Assembly (NCBI RefSeq): GCF_947495925.1
Contig: NZ_CANMAU010000003.1
Span: 62,001-126,000 of the forward strand
Reading direction: 5' to 3'
Origin: an uncultured Algibacter sp.
GTDB taxonomy: Bacteria > Bacteroidota > Bacteroidia > Flavobacteriales > Flavobacteriaceae
DNA length: 64,000 nucleotides
The position numbers and the translations under genes are program-made. Shown piece after piece: positions 51,119-59,906 of the stretch (positions are counted from its first letter, which is position 1; each line of letters begins with the position of its first letter). Under the pieces are notes generated by a model. It was not told the DNA's origin. It made no database searches and worked only from the letters and a program-made list of their open reading frames with translations.

Positions 51119-53563
51119 TTACTGACTCATCATAATACGTTTAGCTTCGGCTTCTAAATCTATATAGGGTTTACCTTCAACAGTAACTCCTACTCCTTGA
51201 ATAGTACCACCTTCAAACTCTCCTGGAGATTGGTATAATTCACTTACAGCATCACCGCTATCATAACCTACGCATAAACCATCGCCTGACAATGTGAACT
51301 TAGCAGGTTGTGTTTTCATAGGGCCTTCTGCAACTACGGTTTCATTAATATATAGTTTAGTATTTCCCATCGATTCTCCGTATTCGCCGGCCGAAACTCT
51401 GTTAAATTCCATGCCTAAAGTGTATTTACCAGGTTTAAGTTTTGTGTTTGAGACAAATACTTGTTCTGGTTTTATCCCTAAGAAGTTATAAACATAATGC
51501 AATTTTTGATCTTTGATAAAAAGCGAATGACCTCCAAAACGAGAACCATGTGCAAAAATAACTCCTTCAGCTTTTGTGTCATCAATTTCAACATTAGCTA
51601 AAATTTTATAGTTTCTACCGCGTACATTTACAGCAACCCCTTCAGGTACAGGAGCTGTGTTTGGATAATACACATAGCGATCTTTTTTAACTTCTTGTGA
51701 TGGTCGTTCAGTTCCTAAAATTTCAGCAGCACTTCTATCATCTAAAGGTAACACTTTATTAATCTCAGCTTGTTTAAACCATTCATCAATTAGTTCTTTT
51801 AGTTTTTCTGGGTATTGTTCAGCTAGATTATTGTTTTCAGAACGATCTTCTGCAACATGATACAATTCCCAAACATCTTCGTCAAATCCACTTTTTCCAG
51901 ATAATGGCGAGTGGACAGCGGCCGCTTTCCAACCATCTTTCCAAATGCCTCTAGTACCTAACATACAGTAATATTGTACCTCTTTTTGCGTTTTTGCATT
52001 TGGATCTGCATCAAAAGAATATTTCATAGATACTCCTGAAAGTGGTGTTTGTTTTACTCCATTATACACTTCTGGCATCTCTACGCCACAAGCTTCCAAA
52101 AGGGTAGGAACTATATCTGTCGAGTGATGGTACTGATGTCTTATTTCACCTTTAGCTTTAATTCCTTTTGGCCAAGAAATAACTAGTGGGTCATTAGTTC
52201 CTCCAGCATATTGAGAGTAGCGTTTAAACATTTTAAAGGGTGCAGAAAATGCTGCAGCCCAACCTGTGGGGAAGTGGTTGTACGTATCTGGTCCACCTAA
52301 AACATCAATATATTTTAAGTTCTCTTCTAGACTATCTGGGTAACCGTTAAAAAATTTATTTTCATTAACAGATCCATTTGGACTTCCTTCTCCAGATGCA
52401 CCATTATCGGCTGCATATAGTACGATAGTGTTTTCAAGCTGTCCTGTTTTTTCAAGATAGTCAATAATACGACCTACTTGAGCATCGGTATACTCAGAAA
52501 AACCTGCGTAAACTTCAGCCATTCTTGAAAACAGACGTTTTTCATCTTTATTCAATTCATCCCATGGACGAACGTAATCTGCAGGGTTAGCCATATTCTC
52601 TGGCATAGGGTTAAAGTCTGCCATTCCCGTATCTTCTGGTAAAATACCTTTTGATTTCATGTTATTAACAACCCAATCTCTGTAGGCATCATAACCATCA
52701 TCAAATTTACCTTTATACTTGGCAGTATATTCTGCAGGCGAATGGTGAGGTGCATGATTTGCACCTGGATTAAACCACATGTAGAATGGTTTAGAAGGGT
52801 TTGTTGCATTTTTATTTCTAAGCATAGAAATAGCTTTATCTGCTAAATCTTTAGATAGATGATAACCTTCTTCGGGTGTGGCTGGTGCTTCAATAAAATG
52901 ATTGTCTTCTACTAAGTCGGGATACCAGTTATTAGTTTCACCTCCTAAAAAGCCATAAAAGCGATCAAAACCAATTTGTGTTGGCCACTCGCTTCTGCTA
53001 CCTCCCGGAGCTACATCTTGTTCAGGTACATTATGATTCTTTCCAATCCAAAATGTACTCCACCCATTGTCACGCAAAATTTGTGCAAATGGAGCACAAT
53101 CATCAGGCACACGGCCGTTTGACCCTGGATAGCCATCGGCTGTTTCAGTTATGGAAGCCATACCATTTAAATGGTGATTTCTGCCTGTTAAAATAGTAGA
53201 TCTTGTTGGTGAACATAACGCTGTTGTATGCCATTGCGTATAGGTTAATCCGTTTTCTGCTAACCTTTCCATAGTTGGCATATTAATACGACCACCGTAT
53301 GGAGACCAAGCACCTAAACCTGTATCGTCATAAAGTACGAAAAGAATATTAGGAGCACCTTCTGGAGCAGATTTAGGCGTAAAGGCGTCCCAATCGGACT
53401 CAGAATCTCTAATGTCAAGTGCAATTTTCCCATTGAATCCCTCATCATGTTTAGTTTCAGATTCCTTATTCGCTTGATCTGCACAGCTAAGCATCAAGGT
53501 AAACAACGTACCACATAATAAAATACTAGTCAAAACTTTCGCTTTGAAGTTGTGTGTTTTCAT
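51119..53563 (-). CDS. Large arylsulfatase lipoprotein (Cys type, CSPTR)
   Basis: An 814-residue lipoprotein sulfatase. Lipobox LMLSC places the lipid on Cys27. NILFVLYDDTGLGAWSPYGG has the metal Asp pair (79-80); TALCSPTRSTILTGRNHH is the canonical formylglycine site (Cys117). FWIGKNHNVPEQDV and LYAADNGASGEGSPNG add the other metal and sulfate ligands. The last 180 residues (HGSRFGGHSLFIKDQKLHYV; GKYTLGMEFNRVSAGEYG) form a beta-rich C-terminal domain seen in large arylsulfatases. It is not a tandem copy of the 515-aa sulfatase: size, maturation motif and C-terminus all differ. Confidence 0.93.
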   Translation of the reverse strand: MKTHNFKAKVLTSILLCGTLFTLMLSCADQANKESETKHDEGFNGKIALDIRDSESDWDAFTPKSAPEGAPNILFVLYDDTGLGAWSPYGGRINMPTMERLAENGLTYTQWHTTALCSPTRSTILTGRNHHLNGMASITETADGYPGSNGRVPDDCAPFAQILRDNGWSTFWIGKNHNVPEQDVAPGGSRSEWPTQIGFDRFYGFLGGETNNWYPDLVEDNHFIEAPATPEEGYHLSKDLADKAISMLRNKNATNPSKPFYMWFNPGANHAPHHSPAEYTAKYKGKFDDGYDAYRDWVVNNMKSKGILPEDTGMADFNPMPENMANPADYVRPWDELNKDEKRLFSRMAEVYAGFSEYTDAQVGRIIDYLEKTGQLENTIVLYAADNGASGEGSPNGSVNENKFFNGYPDSLEENLKYIDVLGGPDTYNHFPTGWAAAFSAPFKMFKRYSQYAGGTNDPLVISWPKGIKAKGEIRHQYHHSTDIVPTLLEACGVEMPEVYNGVKQTPLSGVSMKYSFDADPNAKTQKEVQYYCMLGTRGIWKDGWKAAAVHSPLSGKSGFDEDVWELYHVAEDRSENNNLAEQYPEKLKELIDEWFKQAEINKVLPLDDRSAAEILGTERPSQEVKKDRYVYYPNTAPVPEGVAVNVRGRNYKILANVEIDDTKAEGVIFAHGSRFGGHSLFIKDQKLHYVYNFLGIKPEQVFVSNTKLKPGKYTLGMEFNRVSAGEYGESMGNTKLYINETVVAEGPMKTQPAKFTLSGDGLCVGYDSGDAVSELYQSPGEFEGGTIQGVGVTVEGKPYIDLEAEAKRIMMSQ

Positions 53564-53696
53564 TTAGATTTAAATTAGTGTTTAGTTAAAAAATTTAAGT
53601 AAAAGATATGTGAAATTAACATAAGTTAATCTTAAAATCAATTTTTTTGTAAGAAATTAATTGCCCTAATTTATTCGGATTAAATTTGGGCTGCTT

Positions 53697-54938
53697 TTAA
53701 TGACTTTCTTGAGCTACTAACTCAGCAATTTTGCAAATCACTTCAGTAGCTTTTATCATACTCTCTACAGGAACATATTCATAACGTCCGTGGAAATTAT
53801 GACCACCGGCAAATATATTGGGGCATGGAAGCCCCATATAGCTTAATTGAGAACCATCTGTACCGCCACGAATAGCCTTTGTTAAAGGTTTAATACCAAC
53901 TTGAATCATAGCTTCTTCGGCTAAGTTTACGATATGCTTCACGGGTTGAATCTTTTCACGCATATTATAATACTGGTCTTTAATTTCTGTAGTTATAACT
54001 TCTCTGCCGTATTGTCTATTGAGCTCTTTAGTTAGTTTGGTCATCACTTCTTTGCGTGCTTCAAAATGCCCCTTATCATGATCTCTTATAATATATTCTA
54101 AAATAGTTTCTTCTACATTACCCTTTATATCATGTAAATGAAAAAAGCCCTGATAACCTTCAGTGTGCTCAGGAGTTTCCATCCGGGGGAGTGAATTAAT
54201 AAACTCGGTAGCTATATACATAGAATTTATCATTTTACCTTTTGCATATCCAGGATGTACAATTTTACCTTTAACTTTTACTACAGCACCTGCGGCATTA
54301 AAGTTTTCATATTCTAGTTCTCCAATTTGGCTACCATCCATAGTATAAGCCCAATCTGCACCAAATTTTTCCACGTCAAATTTATGAGCACCTCGACCAA
54401 TCTCTTCATCAGGTGTGAAACCTACATTAATATTACCATGTTTAATTTCAGGATGATTTATAAGGTACTCCATTGCCGAAACGATTTCGCAAATACCGGC
54501 TTTATCGTCGGCACCTAAAAGTGTCGTGCCATCTGTAGTGATTAAAGTTTGACCTTTATATAGTAATAAATCTTCAAAATAATCTGGCGATAATACAATG
54601 TTTTCTGCCTCATTTAAGATGATGTCCTTACCATCATAGTTATCTATAATCTGAGGGTTTACGCTAGCACCAGTAAAATCTGGCGAGGTATCAAAATGTG
54701 AAATAAACCCAATAGTTGGCACATCATGGTTAACATTACTAGGTAAGGTAGCCATGATGTAAGCATTATCATCAATACTTACATCATGCATACCAATAGC
54801 TTTTAGCTCTTCTGCAAGTTTATTGGCCAAATCCCACTGTTTTGCAGTACTAGGTGTTGTTTCAGAAGACGGGTCAGATTCAGTATCAACAGTCACATAA
54901 CTAGTAAACCGTTTAATGATTTGTTCTTTTGAAATCAT
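53697..54938 (-). CDS. pepT: Peptidase T (tripeptide aminopeptidase)
   Basis: A 413-residue M20 metallopeptidase that removes the N-terminal residue from tripeptides. [19 protein letters not shown] has the first zinc His and Asp; [20 protein letters not shown] the bridging Asp; [15 protein letters not shown] the catalytic Glu pair; [11 protein letters not shown]-type [21 protein letters not shown] closes the site. Length is standard. Monocistronic with a candidate -7 TACTTTTA at 54987-54994 on its strand. Cytosolic. Confidence 0.95.
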   Translation of the reverse strand: MISKEQIIKRFTSYVTVDTESDPSSETTPSTAKQWDLANKLAEELKAIGMHDVSIDDNAYIMATLPSNVNHDVPTIGFISHFDTSPDFTGASVNPQIIDNYDGKDIILNEAENIVLSPDYFEDLLLYKGQTLITTDGTTLLGADDKAGICEIVSAMEYLINHPEIKHGNINVGFTPDEEIGRGAHKFDVEKFGADWAYTMDGSQIGELEYENFNAAGAVVKVKGKIVHPGYAKGKMINSMYIATEFINSLPRMETPEHTEGYQGFFHLHDIKGNVEETILEYIIRDHDKGHFEARKEVMTKLTKELNRQYGREVITTEIKDQYYNMREKIQPVKHIVNLAEEAMIQVGIKPLTKAIRGGTDGSQLSYMGLPCPNIFAGGHNFHGRYEYVPVESMIKATEVICKIAELVAQESH

Positions 54939-55054
54939 AATTGAAATGATTAGAAATATTGAGAAATTAATAGCTTTTAATAGAGTTAAAAGTACGATTA
55001 TTAATTTTTTTGAGCTTAAAAATTCCTTGATTTTTTAATTAGATCAATAAGAAC

Positions 55055-55062
55055 TATTTTTG
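55055..55062 (+). promoter_or_regulatory. Candidate -7 element for pyrD
   Basis: TATTTTTG followed by CAC is an exact TAnnTTTG about 15 bases before the pyrD ATG. The nearest TTG (55027-55029) is 25 bases upstream, longer than the usual 19. Confidence 0.5.
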
Positions 55063-55076
55063 CACAAATAATACAG

Positions 55077-56105
55077 ATGTACAAACTATTACTTCGGCCT
55101 TTATTTTTCTTGTTCGATCCTGAAAAAATTCACCATTTTACGTTTTCATTAATTAAATTTACTTCAAAAGTCCCTGGTGCTTCAGCTTTATTTAGAAGCC
55201 TTTACTTAATTGAAGATGAGCGTTTGGAAAGAAAATTGCTAGGACTTACTTTTAAGAATCCGGTAGGGTTGGCCGCTGGATTTGATAAAAATGCGGTGTT
55301 GTACAACGAACTTGCAGATTTTGGTTTTGGTTTTATTGAAATAGGAACAGTAACACCAAAAGGGCAAACCGGAAATCCTAAAAAAAGATTGTTTAGGTTG
55401 AAGGATGATCAAGGTATCATTAATCGCATGGGATTTAATAATGAAGGCCTTGAAGCGGCGATTGAACAATTAAAGAATAATAAAGGCAAACTTATTATTG
55501 GAGGAAATATTGGTAAGAATACAGAGACCAAACCAGAAGACTATACTAAGGATTACCTAACATGTTTTAATGCCTTGCACCCTTATGTTGATTACTTTGT
55601 TTTAAATGTGAGTTGCCCGAATGTAAGGAGTCATGCGAAGTTGAATGATAAGGATTATTTAGAAGAGTTGATTGGAGCTGTTCAAAAAGCAAATAAGACT
55701 TTTAATGTTGAAAAGCCAATTGTACTAAAGATTGCACCAGATTTAAACAATAATCAGTTAGATGAAATTGTTCAGCTTGTTGCCGATACTAACTTAGACG
55801 GTGTTATTGCAAGTAATACCTCAATGGATAGATCTGGATTAAAAGCATCAAAAACTTTGTTAGACCATATTGGTAATGGAGGATTAAGTGGTCAACCTAT
55901 AAAAGAGAAGAGTACTCAGGTTATTAAATACCTTTCTGATAAAAGTAATAAAGCTTTCCCTATAATTGGAGTAGGAGGTGTGCATTCGGCAGAAGACGCT
56001 CTTGAAAAAATCGAAGCAGGTGCCGATTTAGTACAAATTTATACGGGGTTTATTTATGAAGGACCTAGTTTGATAAAACGAATAAACAAAGCACTGCTTA
56101 AATAG
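55077..56105 (+). CDS. pyrD: Quinone-dependent dihydroorotate dehydrogenase
   Basis: A 342-residue class 2 enzyme of pyrimidine synthesis, oxidising dihydroorotate with quinone at the inner membrane. The N-terminal helices [20 protein letters not shown] are the quinone-binding extension. FMN site: [20 protein letters not shown] and [13 protein letters not shown]; catalytic Ser region [36 protein letters not shown] and [12 protein letters not shown] bind the FMN phosphate. Standard length. Ends 6 bp from a convergent protease gene. Confidence 0.96.
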   Translation: MYKLLLRPLFFLFDPEKIHHFTFSLIKFTSKVPGASALFRSLYLIEDERLERKLLGLTFKNPVGLAAGFDKNAVLYNELADFGFGFIEIGTVTPKGQTGNPKKRLFRLKDDQGIINRMGFNNEGLEAAIEQLKNNKGKLIIGGNIGKNTETKPEDYTKDYLTCFNALHPYVDYFVLNVSCPNVRSHAKLNDKDYLEELIGAVQKANKTFNVEKPIVLKIAPDLNNNQLDEIVQLVADTNLDGVIASNTSMDRSGLKASKTLLDHIGNGGLSGQPIKEKSTQVIKYLSDKSNKAFPIIGVGGVHSAEDALEKIEAGADLVQIYTGFIYEGPSLIKRINKALLK

Positions 56106-56111
56106 ACTAAC

Positions 56112-57287
56112 CTATTTAATAAATCGTTTTACTGTTTTTGAATCTACAGTTTCTAATAATAAAAAGTAACTCCCTGAAGACAACGTATTAATACGGATTC
56201 TATTATTTAGTGCTTTTCCAGAAAGAAGTAACTGACCTTGTAAGTTTATTACTTTAAAATATAATCTAGATAAATTATCAAAACCTTTTAGATAAATAGT
56301 ATTATCTCTAATTGGATTTGGGTAAATGGAAACTGAATTTAGTGAGTTAGTAACAGAATTATCTTCACGAATTTCAATACCATTTTCAGTTTGCGTAAAT
56401 TCATTTTTTTCAATGTTAAAATAGGCATACATTCTCGCCAACTGCTGAGGTGTAAAATGATTTCTACAAGCTTTTTTCGAATAAGACATGAAATTTTCAG
56501 TATCTGGTGAAAACTCATCTCCATTAGAATCTAATTCATTACCATTATAATTGCAAAAATTGTCAATCTTGTCACTAGATAAGCCAGGATCTGCAGGTGT
56601 ATCACATATACCGTCACCTTCGGTATCGCAATTGCTACCATTTACTAATTCCGCAGTTATTTTTGTATTACTAATACCATGTGTATGTATTAATGAAAAT
56701 ACATGTCCCATTTCATGAATCAATGATGAATTATTAGATGTACATTCATTTTTCATTACTATCATATGGCAATTTTGTTTATTAACACTATAACCACAAA
56801 TGCTATTGCCCGAGTTGTTTTCTATATAATCTACGAAATAAATATTAATGATACCCGAAGTATAATCCGCTTTTGTTAGTTTTTCTTCATCTCCCTTTTT
56901 GAAATGAACATATTCGGAGTTATCAATGAAATCAATATTTTCAAAAAGGTAAAAAGATATTAAAGCTTCTGAATAAATGCTATTCAACCTCTTAATAGCG
57001 TCGTTTAAGTCTGAAATATTAAGTCCTCCAGCACTTTCTGAACTTCTTATAACATGTGCTTTTATAGGTATTTGATGGATAAATTTTGAAGATCTACTGT
57101 TTTTAGAATACTTTTTGCTATTGAAGTCTTTTTCAAGTTCTTTAAGGGCAGGTTTTAAACTTTTTAAACGAGAAATGGATTCGGCACTTATAGAAGTATC
57201 ACAACCCATTTCATCCTTATTTTGAGCAGTCAAAATAGAAGTGATTAAAAAAGAAATTAAAATTGTTATTTTGGTTAAAAGCTTCAT
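56112..57287 (-). CDS. Secreted M43-type zinc metalloprotease with T9SS tail
   Basis: A 391-residue exported protease. Signal peptide ends near ILTAQN. The zinc site SLIHEMGHVFSLIHTHG (about 186-199) is the HExxHxxxLxH of the M43/pappalysin (metzincin) group; GDGICDTPADPGL and NFMSYSKKACRNHFTPQQLA supply the family Met-turn and following helix. The last 75 residues are a type A T9SS tail (VSIYPNPIRDNTIYL; LSSGSYFLLLE). ATG 57287 is chosen because the ORF's upstream ATG precedes the signal peptide with Cys/Pro residues. Likely a nutrient-acquiring extracellular protease. Confidence 0.88.
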   Translation of the reverse strand: MKLLTKITILISFLITSILTAQNKDEMGCDTSISAESISRLKSLKPALKELEKDFNSKKYSKNSRSSKFIHQIPIKAHVIRSSESAGGLNISDLNDAIKRLNSIYSEALISFYLFENIDFIDNSEYVHFKKGDEEKLTKADYTSGIINIYFVDYIENNSGNSICGYSVNKQNCHMIVMKNECTSNNSSLIHEMGHVFSLIHTHGISNTKITAELVNGSNCDTEGDGICDTPADPGLSSDKIDNFCNYNGNELDSNGDEFSPDTENFMSYSKKACRNHFTPQQLARMYAYFNIEKNEFTQTENGIEIREDNSVTNSLNSVSIYPNPIRDNTIYLKGFDNLSRLYFKVINLQGQLLLSGKALNNRIRINTLSSGSYFLLLETVDSKTVKRFIK

Positions 57288-57578
57288 ATTGGGACAAAAC
57301 ATTTATTAAATGTAATAGCATAATGAGCCATGTAAAAAAAAAGACGATAAAGACTAAATTAAAATCGATTAATCTATTAAATGCATCTTTTTAAGATTAA
57401 TGTACTACACTTGTAAGTGTCTGTGTATCAATATTTTTTTAATAAGTTTCAAGAGTAAGATGTTATTTAGAAAGCGTAAATTCCGTGGTTCAGATCTAAC
57501 TCATAATTTGTGCTTCAGAAGAACTTAGTTTGTAATTGAATTATTAGTATTATTTTTATCTCCTTGTAAAATGAAGTC

Positions 57579-58442
57579 ATGCTAAATCCAGTAAAAATAG
57601 TTGAATGCCCTAGAGATGCTATGCAAGGTATAAAGCAATTTATCCCTACGGCTCAAAAGGTGCAATACATTCAGTCTTTATTACGAGTGGGGTTCGATAC
57701 TATTGATTTTGGAAGTTTCGTATCGCCTAAAGCAATTCCACAAATGGCCGATACTGCTGAGGTTTTAGCAAATTTAGATCTGGGCAAAACTACAAGTAAG
57801 CTGCTGTCTATTATTGCAAATACGAGAGGAGCAAATGATGCCTGTCTGCATGCAGAGATTGATTACTTAGGTTACCCTTTTTCTATTTCTGAAAATTTTC
57901 AAATGCGTAACACGCATAAAACGATAGCCCAATCGGTAATTACACTTTCTGAAATACTAGAAATAGCGAGTAAGGCAAACAAAGAAGTTGTGGTTTATAT
58001 ATCTATGGGCTTTGGTAACCCCTACGGAGATCCTTGGAATGTAGATATAGTAGGAGAGTGGACCGAAAAATTATCAAAAATGGGCGTTAAAATTTTATCC
58101 TTAAGCGATACCGTTGGCACCTCATTTCCTGAAACAATTGATTATCTTTTTAAAAACCTAATTCCACTTTATCCTCAAATAGAGTTTGGAGCACATTTGC
58201 ACACCACGCCCGCTACCTGGTTCGAAAAAGTGGATGCCGCATTCAAGGCAGGCTGTCATCGTTTTGATGGTGCCATTCAAGGTTTTGGAGGCTGCCCAAT
58301 GGCTAAAGATGAATTAACAGGTAATATGCCTACAGAAAAACTACTATCATATTTCACATCTCAGAAAAGAAACCCCTTAAATGCGTTAAGTTTTGAGAGC
58401 GCTCATAACGAAGCATCCAAAATATTTAAATTATATCGTTAA
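57579..58442 (+). CDS. mvaB: Hydroxymethylglutaryl-CoA lyase
   Basis: A 287-residue TIM-barrel enzyme cleaving HMG-CoA to acetyl-CoA and acetoacetate in leucine breakdown. VKIVECPRDAMQGIKQFI is the conserved N-terminus with the metal Asp; TIDFGSFVSPKAIPQMAD is a signature. FGAHLHTTPATWFEKVDAAF has the metal-binding His pair, and DGAIQGFGGCPMAKDELTGN the catalytic Cys loop. The family is usually near 300 residues, so it is complete. It lies alone after a 276-291-bp gap with no other gene. Confidence 0.94.
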   Translation: MLNPVKIVECPRDAMQGIKQFIPTAQKVQYIQSLLRVGFDTIDFGSFVSPKAIPQMADTAEVLANLDLGKTTSKLLSIIANTRGANDACLHAEIDYLGYPFSISENFQMRNTHKTIAQSVITLSEILEIASKANKEVVVYISMGFGNPYGDPWNVDIVGEWTEKLSKMGVKILSLSDTVGTSFPETIDYLFKNLIPLYPQIEFGAHLHTTPATWFEKVDAAFKAGCHRFDGAIQGFGGCPMAKDELTGNMPTEKLLSYFTSQKRNPLNALSFESAHNEASKIFKLYR

Positions 58443-58495
58443 TTTTTTTGAATTTATTTTACTGTAAATGAGTTATTTATATTTAACACTGAAAG

Positions 58496-58520
58496 TTTAT
58501 TTAAATTTAATCTAAATAAA
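58496..58520. promoter_or_regulatory. Iron-type operator, copy 1 (upstream of -33)
   Basis: A 25-bp inverted repeat, TTTATTTA on the left and TAAATAAA on the right, with 11 of 12 pairs complementary. It ends two bases before the TTTG of the promoter. Its central 23 bases match copy 2 at 20 of 23 positions. A Fur- or DtxR-type metal repressor is the natural candidate given the operon content. Confidence 0.65.
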
Positions 58521-58521
58521 C

Positions 58522-58552
58522 TTTGTGTAAATAATAATGAGTTTTATATTTG
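58522..58552 (+). promoter_or_regulatory. Promoter of the DUF4856-imelysin operon
   Basis: TTTG (58522-58525), a 19-base spacer, then TATATTTG (58545-58552): a perfect Bacteroidota vegetative promoter, with a leader of about 55 bases to the ATG. It is sandwiched between two operator copies. Confidence 0.75.
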
Positions 58553-58568
58553 CAGCTGAAACAAAACA

Positions 58569-58591
58569 TTATTTATATTAAGTCTAAATAA
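58569..58591. promoter_or_regulatory. Iron-type operator, copy 2 (downstream of start site)
   Basis: A 23-bp palindrome with arms TTATTTA and TAAATAA, 72 bases after the equivalent point of copy 1. Three substitutions separate the copies. Its place just after the expected start site suits repression. Confidence 0.65.
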
Positions 58592-58613
58592 AAATCAAAA
58601 AATCGATTAAAAA

Positions 58614-59810
58614 ATGAAAAAATTAGTACTTAGCCTATTTGTAGTTTCTGCTTTATTGCAATCTTGTTCAAATGACGATGATAATACAGGTGGAAATAAT
58701 ACCGTAGTTGCCCCAGCAACATATAAGTTTATAAGAAATGGAAACTCAACAGTGAGTTATTCAGGTCAAAGCACTCGAATCGCCATGGCTGAAGAATTAG
58801 TATCTGGCTTAAAAGATACTTCTAAATCTGAGGCTGTATTGGATGCTATGTTTGCTCATGAAGCTGGTAATGCAGATTTTTCGGATGCAGATTTAAATGC
58901 TTCTGGTAAAAATGTTAGAAGTAAATCGGCTGCTTCTTCTGATTATTTTGCGTCAAATTCCACAGATGCAAACGCTATAAAAGCAGGTTTTGATACTTGG
59001 ATTAAATCACAAGTAGATGAGGTATTCCCTAACTGGGCAAATACGGCAACCGCTGGTAATGCTGGTCAGTTGCAAGAAGGCGGCGGTGGATCAACAAGGT
59101 ATATCAGCGCTAAAGGTTTAGAGTACAACCAGGCTTTTGCGAAAAGTTTAATTGGAGCTTTGATGACCGACCAAATTTTGAATAATTATTTAAGCATTTC
59201 TGTTTTAGATGCAGGTTCTAATGTTGAAGATAACGGCAATGATGTTTTGGTAGAAGGTAAAGACTATACAACTATGGAGCACAAATGGGATGAAGCATTT
59301 GGTTATCTATATGGAGCAGAGGCTGACCCAGAAAATCCAACTTTATCTGCCGATAGTTTTCTAAATAAATATTTAGGTAGAGTAGAAGATGATGCTGATT
59401 TTGCCGGAATTGCTCAAGACATTTATGATGCATTCAAATTGGGACGCGCCGCCATTGTAGCCAAGAATTATGACGTAAGAGATGAGCAAGCCGAAATTAT
59501 TAGAGAGCTAATATCAGAAGTTATCGGAGTAAGAGCCGTTTATTATTTACAACAAGGAAAAGGGAGTTTGACTACTGATCCAGCAGCAGCATTTCATGAT
59601 TTGTCAGAAGGTTTTGGTTTTGTTTACAGTTTACAGTTTACAAGAAAGCCGAATTCAAACGACCCATATTTTACAAAGTCTGAAGTAGATGCTTTTATAG
59701 CAACATTAATGACGAATAATGGTTTTTGGGATGTTACTCCTGAAACTTTAGATACCATTGCCGCAGCAATCTCTGCACAATTTGATTTTACAGTTGATGA
59801 GGCTAAGTAA
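58614..59810 (+). CDS. DUF4856 lipoprotein
   Basis: A 398-residue lipoprotein: signal SLFVVSALLQSCSN with lipidated Cys near residue 18, then an Asp-rich spacer (NDDDNTGG). The DUF4856 domain starts PATYKFIRNGNSTVSYSGQS; other conserved parts are YNQAFAKSLIGALMTDQILN and KWDEAFGYLYGAEADPEN. Mostly helical. These proteins usually lie beside imelysin-like lipoproteins in Bacteroidota, and that is the case here, under a double operator. A role in outer-membrane iron uptake is inferred from context only. Confidence 0.88.
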   Translation: MKKLVLSLFVVSALLQSCSNDDDNTGGNNTVVAPATYKFIRNGNSTVSYSGQSTRIAMAEELVSGLKDTSKSEAVLDAMFAHEAGNADFSDADLNASGKNVRSKSAASSDYFASNSTDANAIKAGFDTWIKSQVDEVFPNWANTATAGNAGQLQEGGGGSTRYISAKGLEYNQAFAKSLIGALMTDQILNNYLSISVLDAGSNVEDNGNDVLVEGKDYTTMEHKWDEAFGYLYGAEADPENPTLSADSFLNKYLGRVEDDADFAGIAQDIYDAFKLGRAAIVAKNYDVRDEQAEIIRELISEVIGVRAVYYLQQGKGSLTTDPAAAFHDLSEGFGFVYSLQFTRKPNSNDPYFTKSEVDAFIATLMTNNGFWDVTPETLDTIAAAISAQFDFTVDEAK

Positions 59811-59854
59811 TAAAAAAATAGAATAATTAATTTAAAAAAAAGTAGTTTTTGAGT

Positions 59855-59878
59855 GTAGCAGCTTAAAGGCTACTTTTT
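59855..59878 (+). terminator. Weak terminator after the DUF4856 gene
   Basis: GTAGC (59855-59859) pairs with GCTAC (59869-59873), followed by five T. The short stem suggests partial termination inside the operon; an alternative longer stem pairs AAAAAGTAG with CTACTTTTT. Confidence 0.45.
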
Positions 59879-59880
59879 AG

Positions 59881-59888
59881 TACTTTTG
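59881..59888 (+). promoter_or_regulatory. Candidate internal -7 element for the imelysin-like gene
   Basis: TACTTTTG is an exact TAnnTTTG directly after the weak terminator, 18 bases before the ATG. No TTG at the proper distance. Confidence 0.3.
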
Positions 59889-59906
59889 CAAATATTTTAA
59901 AAGAAT

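Noticed and set aside
44587-53563. The two sulfatase genes as a recent duplication
   Set aside because: They differ in length, export type, maturation motif (CTAGR versus CSPTR) and C-terminal domain; similarity is limited to the core sulfatase fold.
57288-57578. Possible small RNA or gene in the gap before HMG-CoA lyase
   Set aside because: No terminator-like hairpin, no promoter with both elements and no coding frame; left as plain intergenic DNA.
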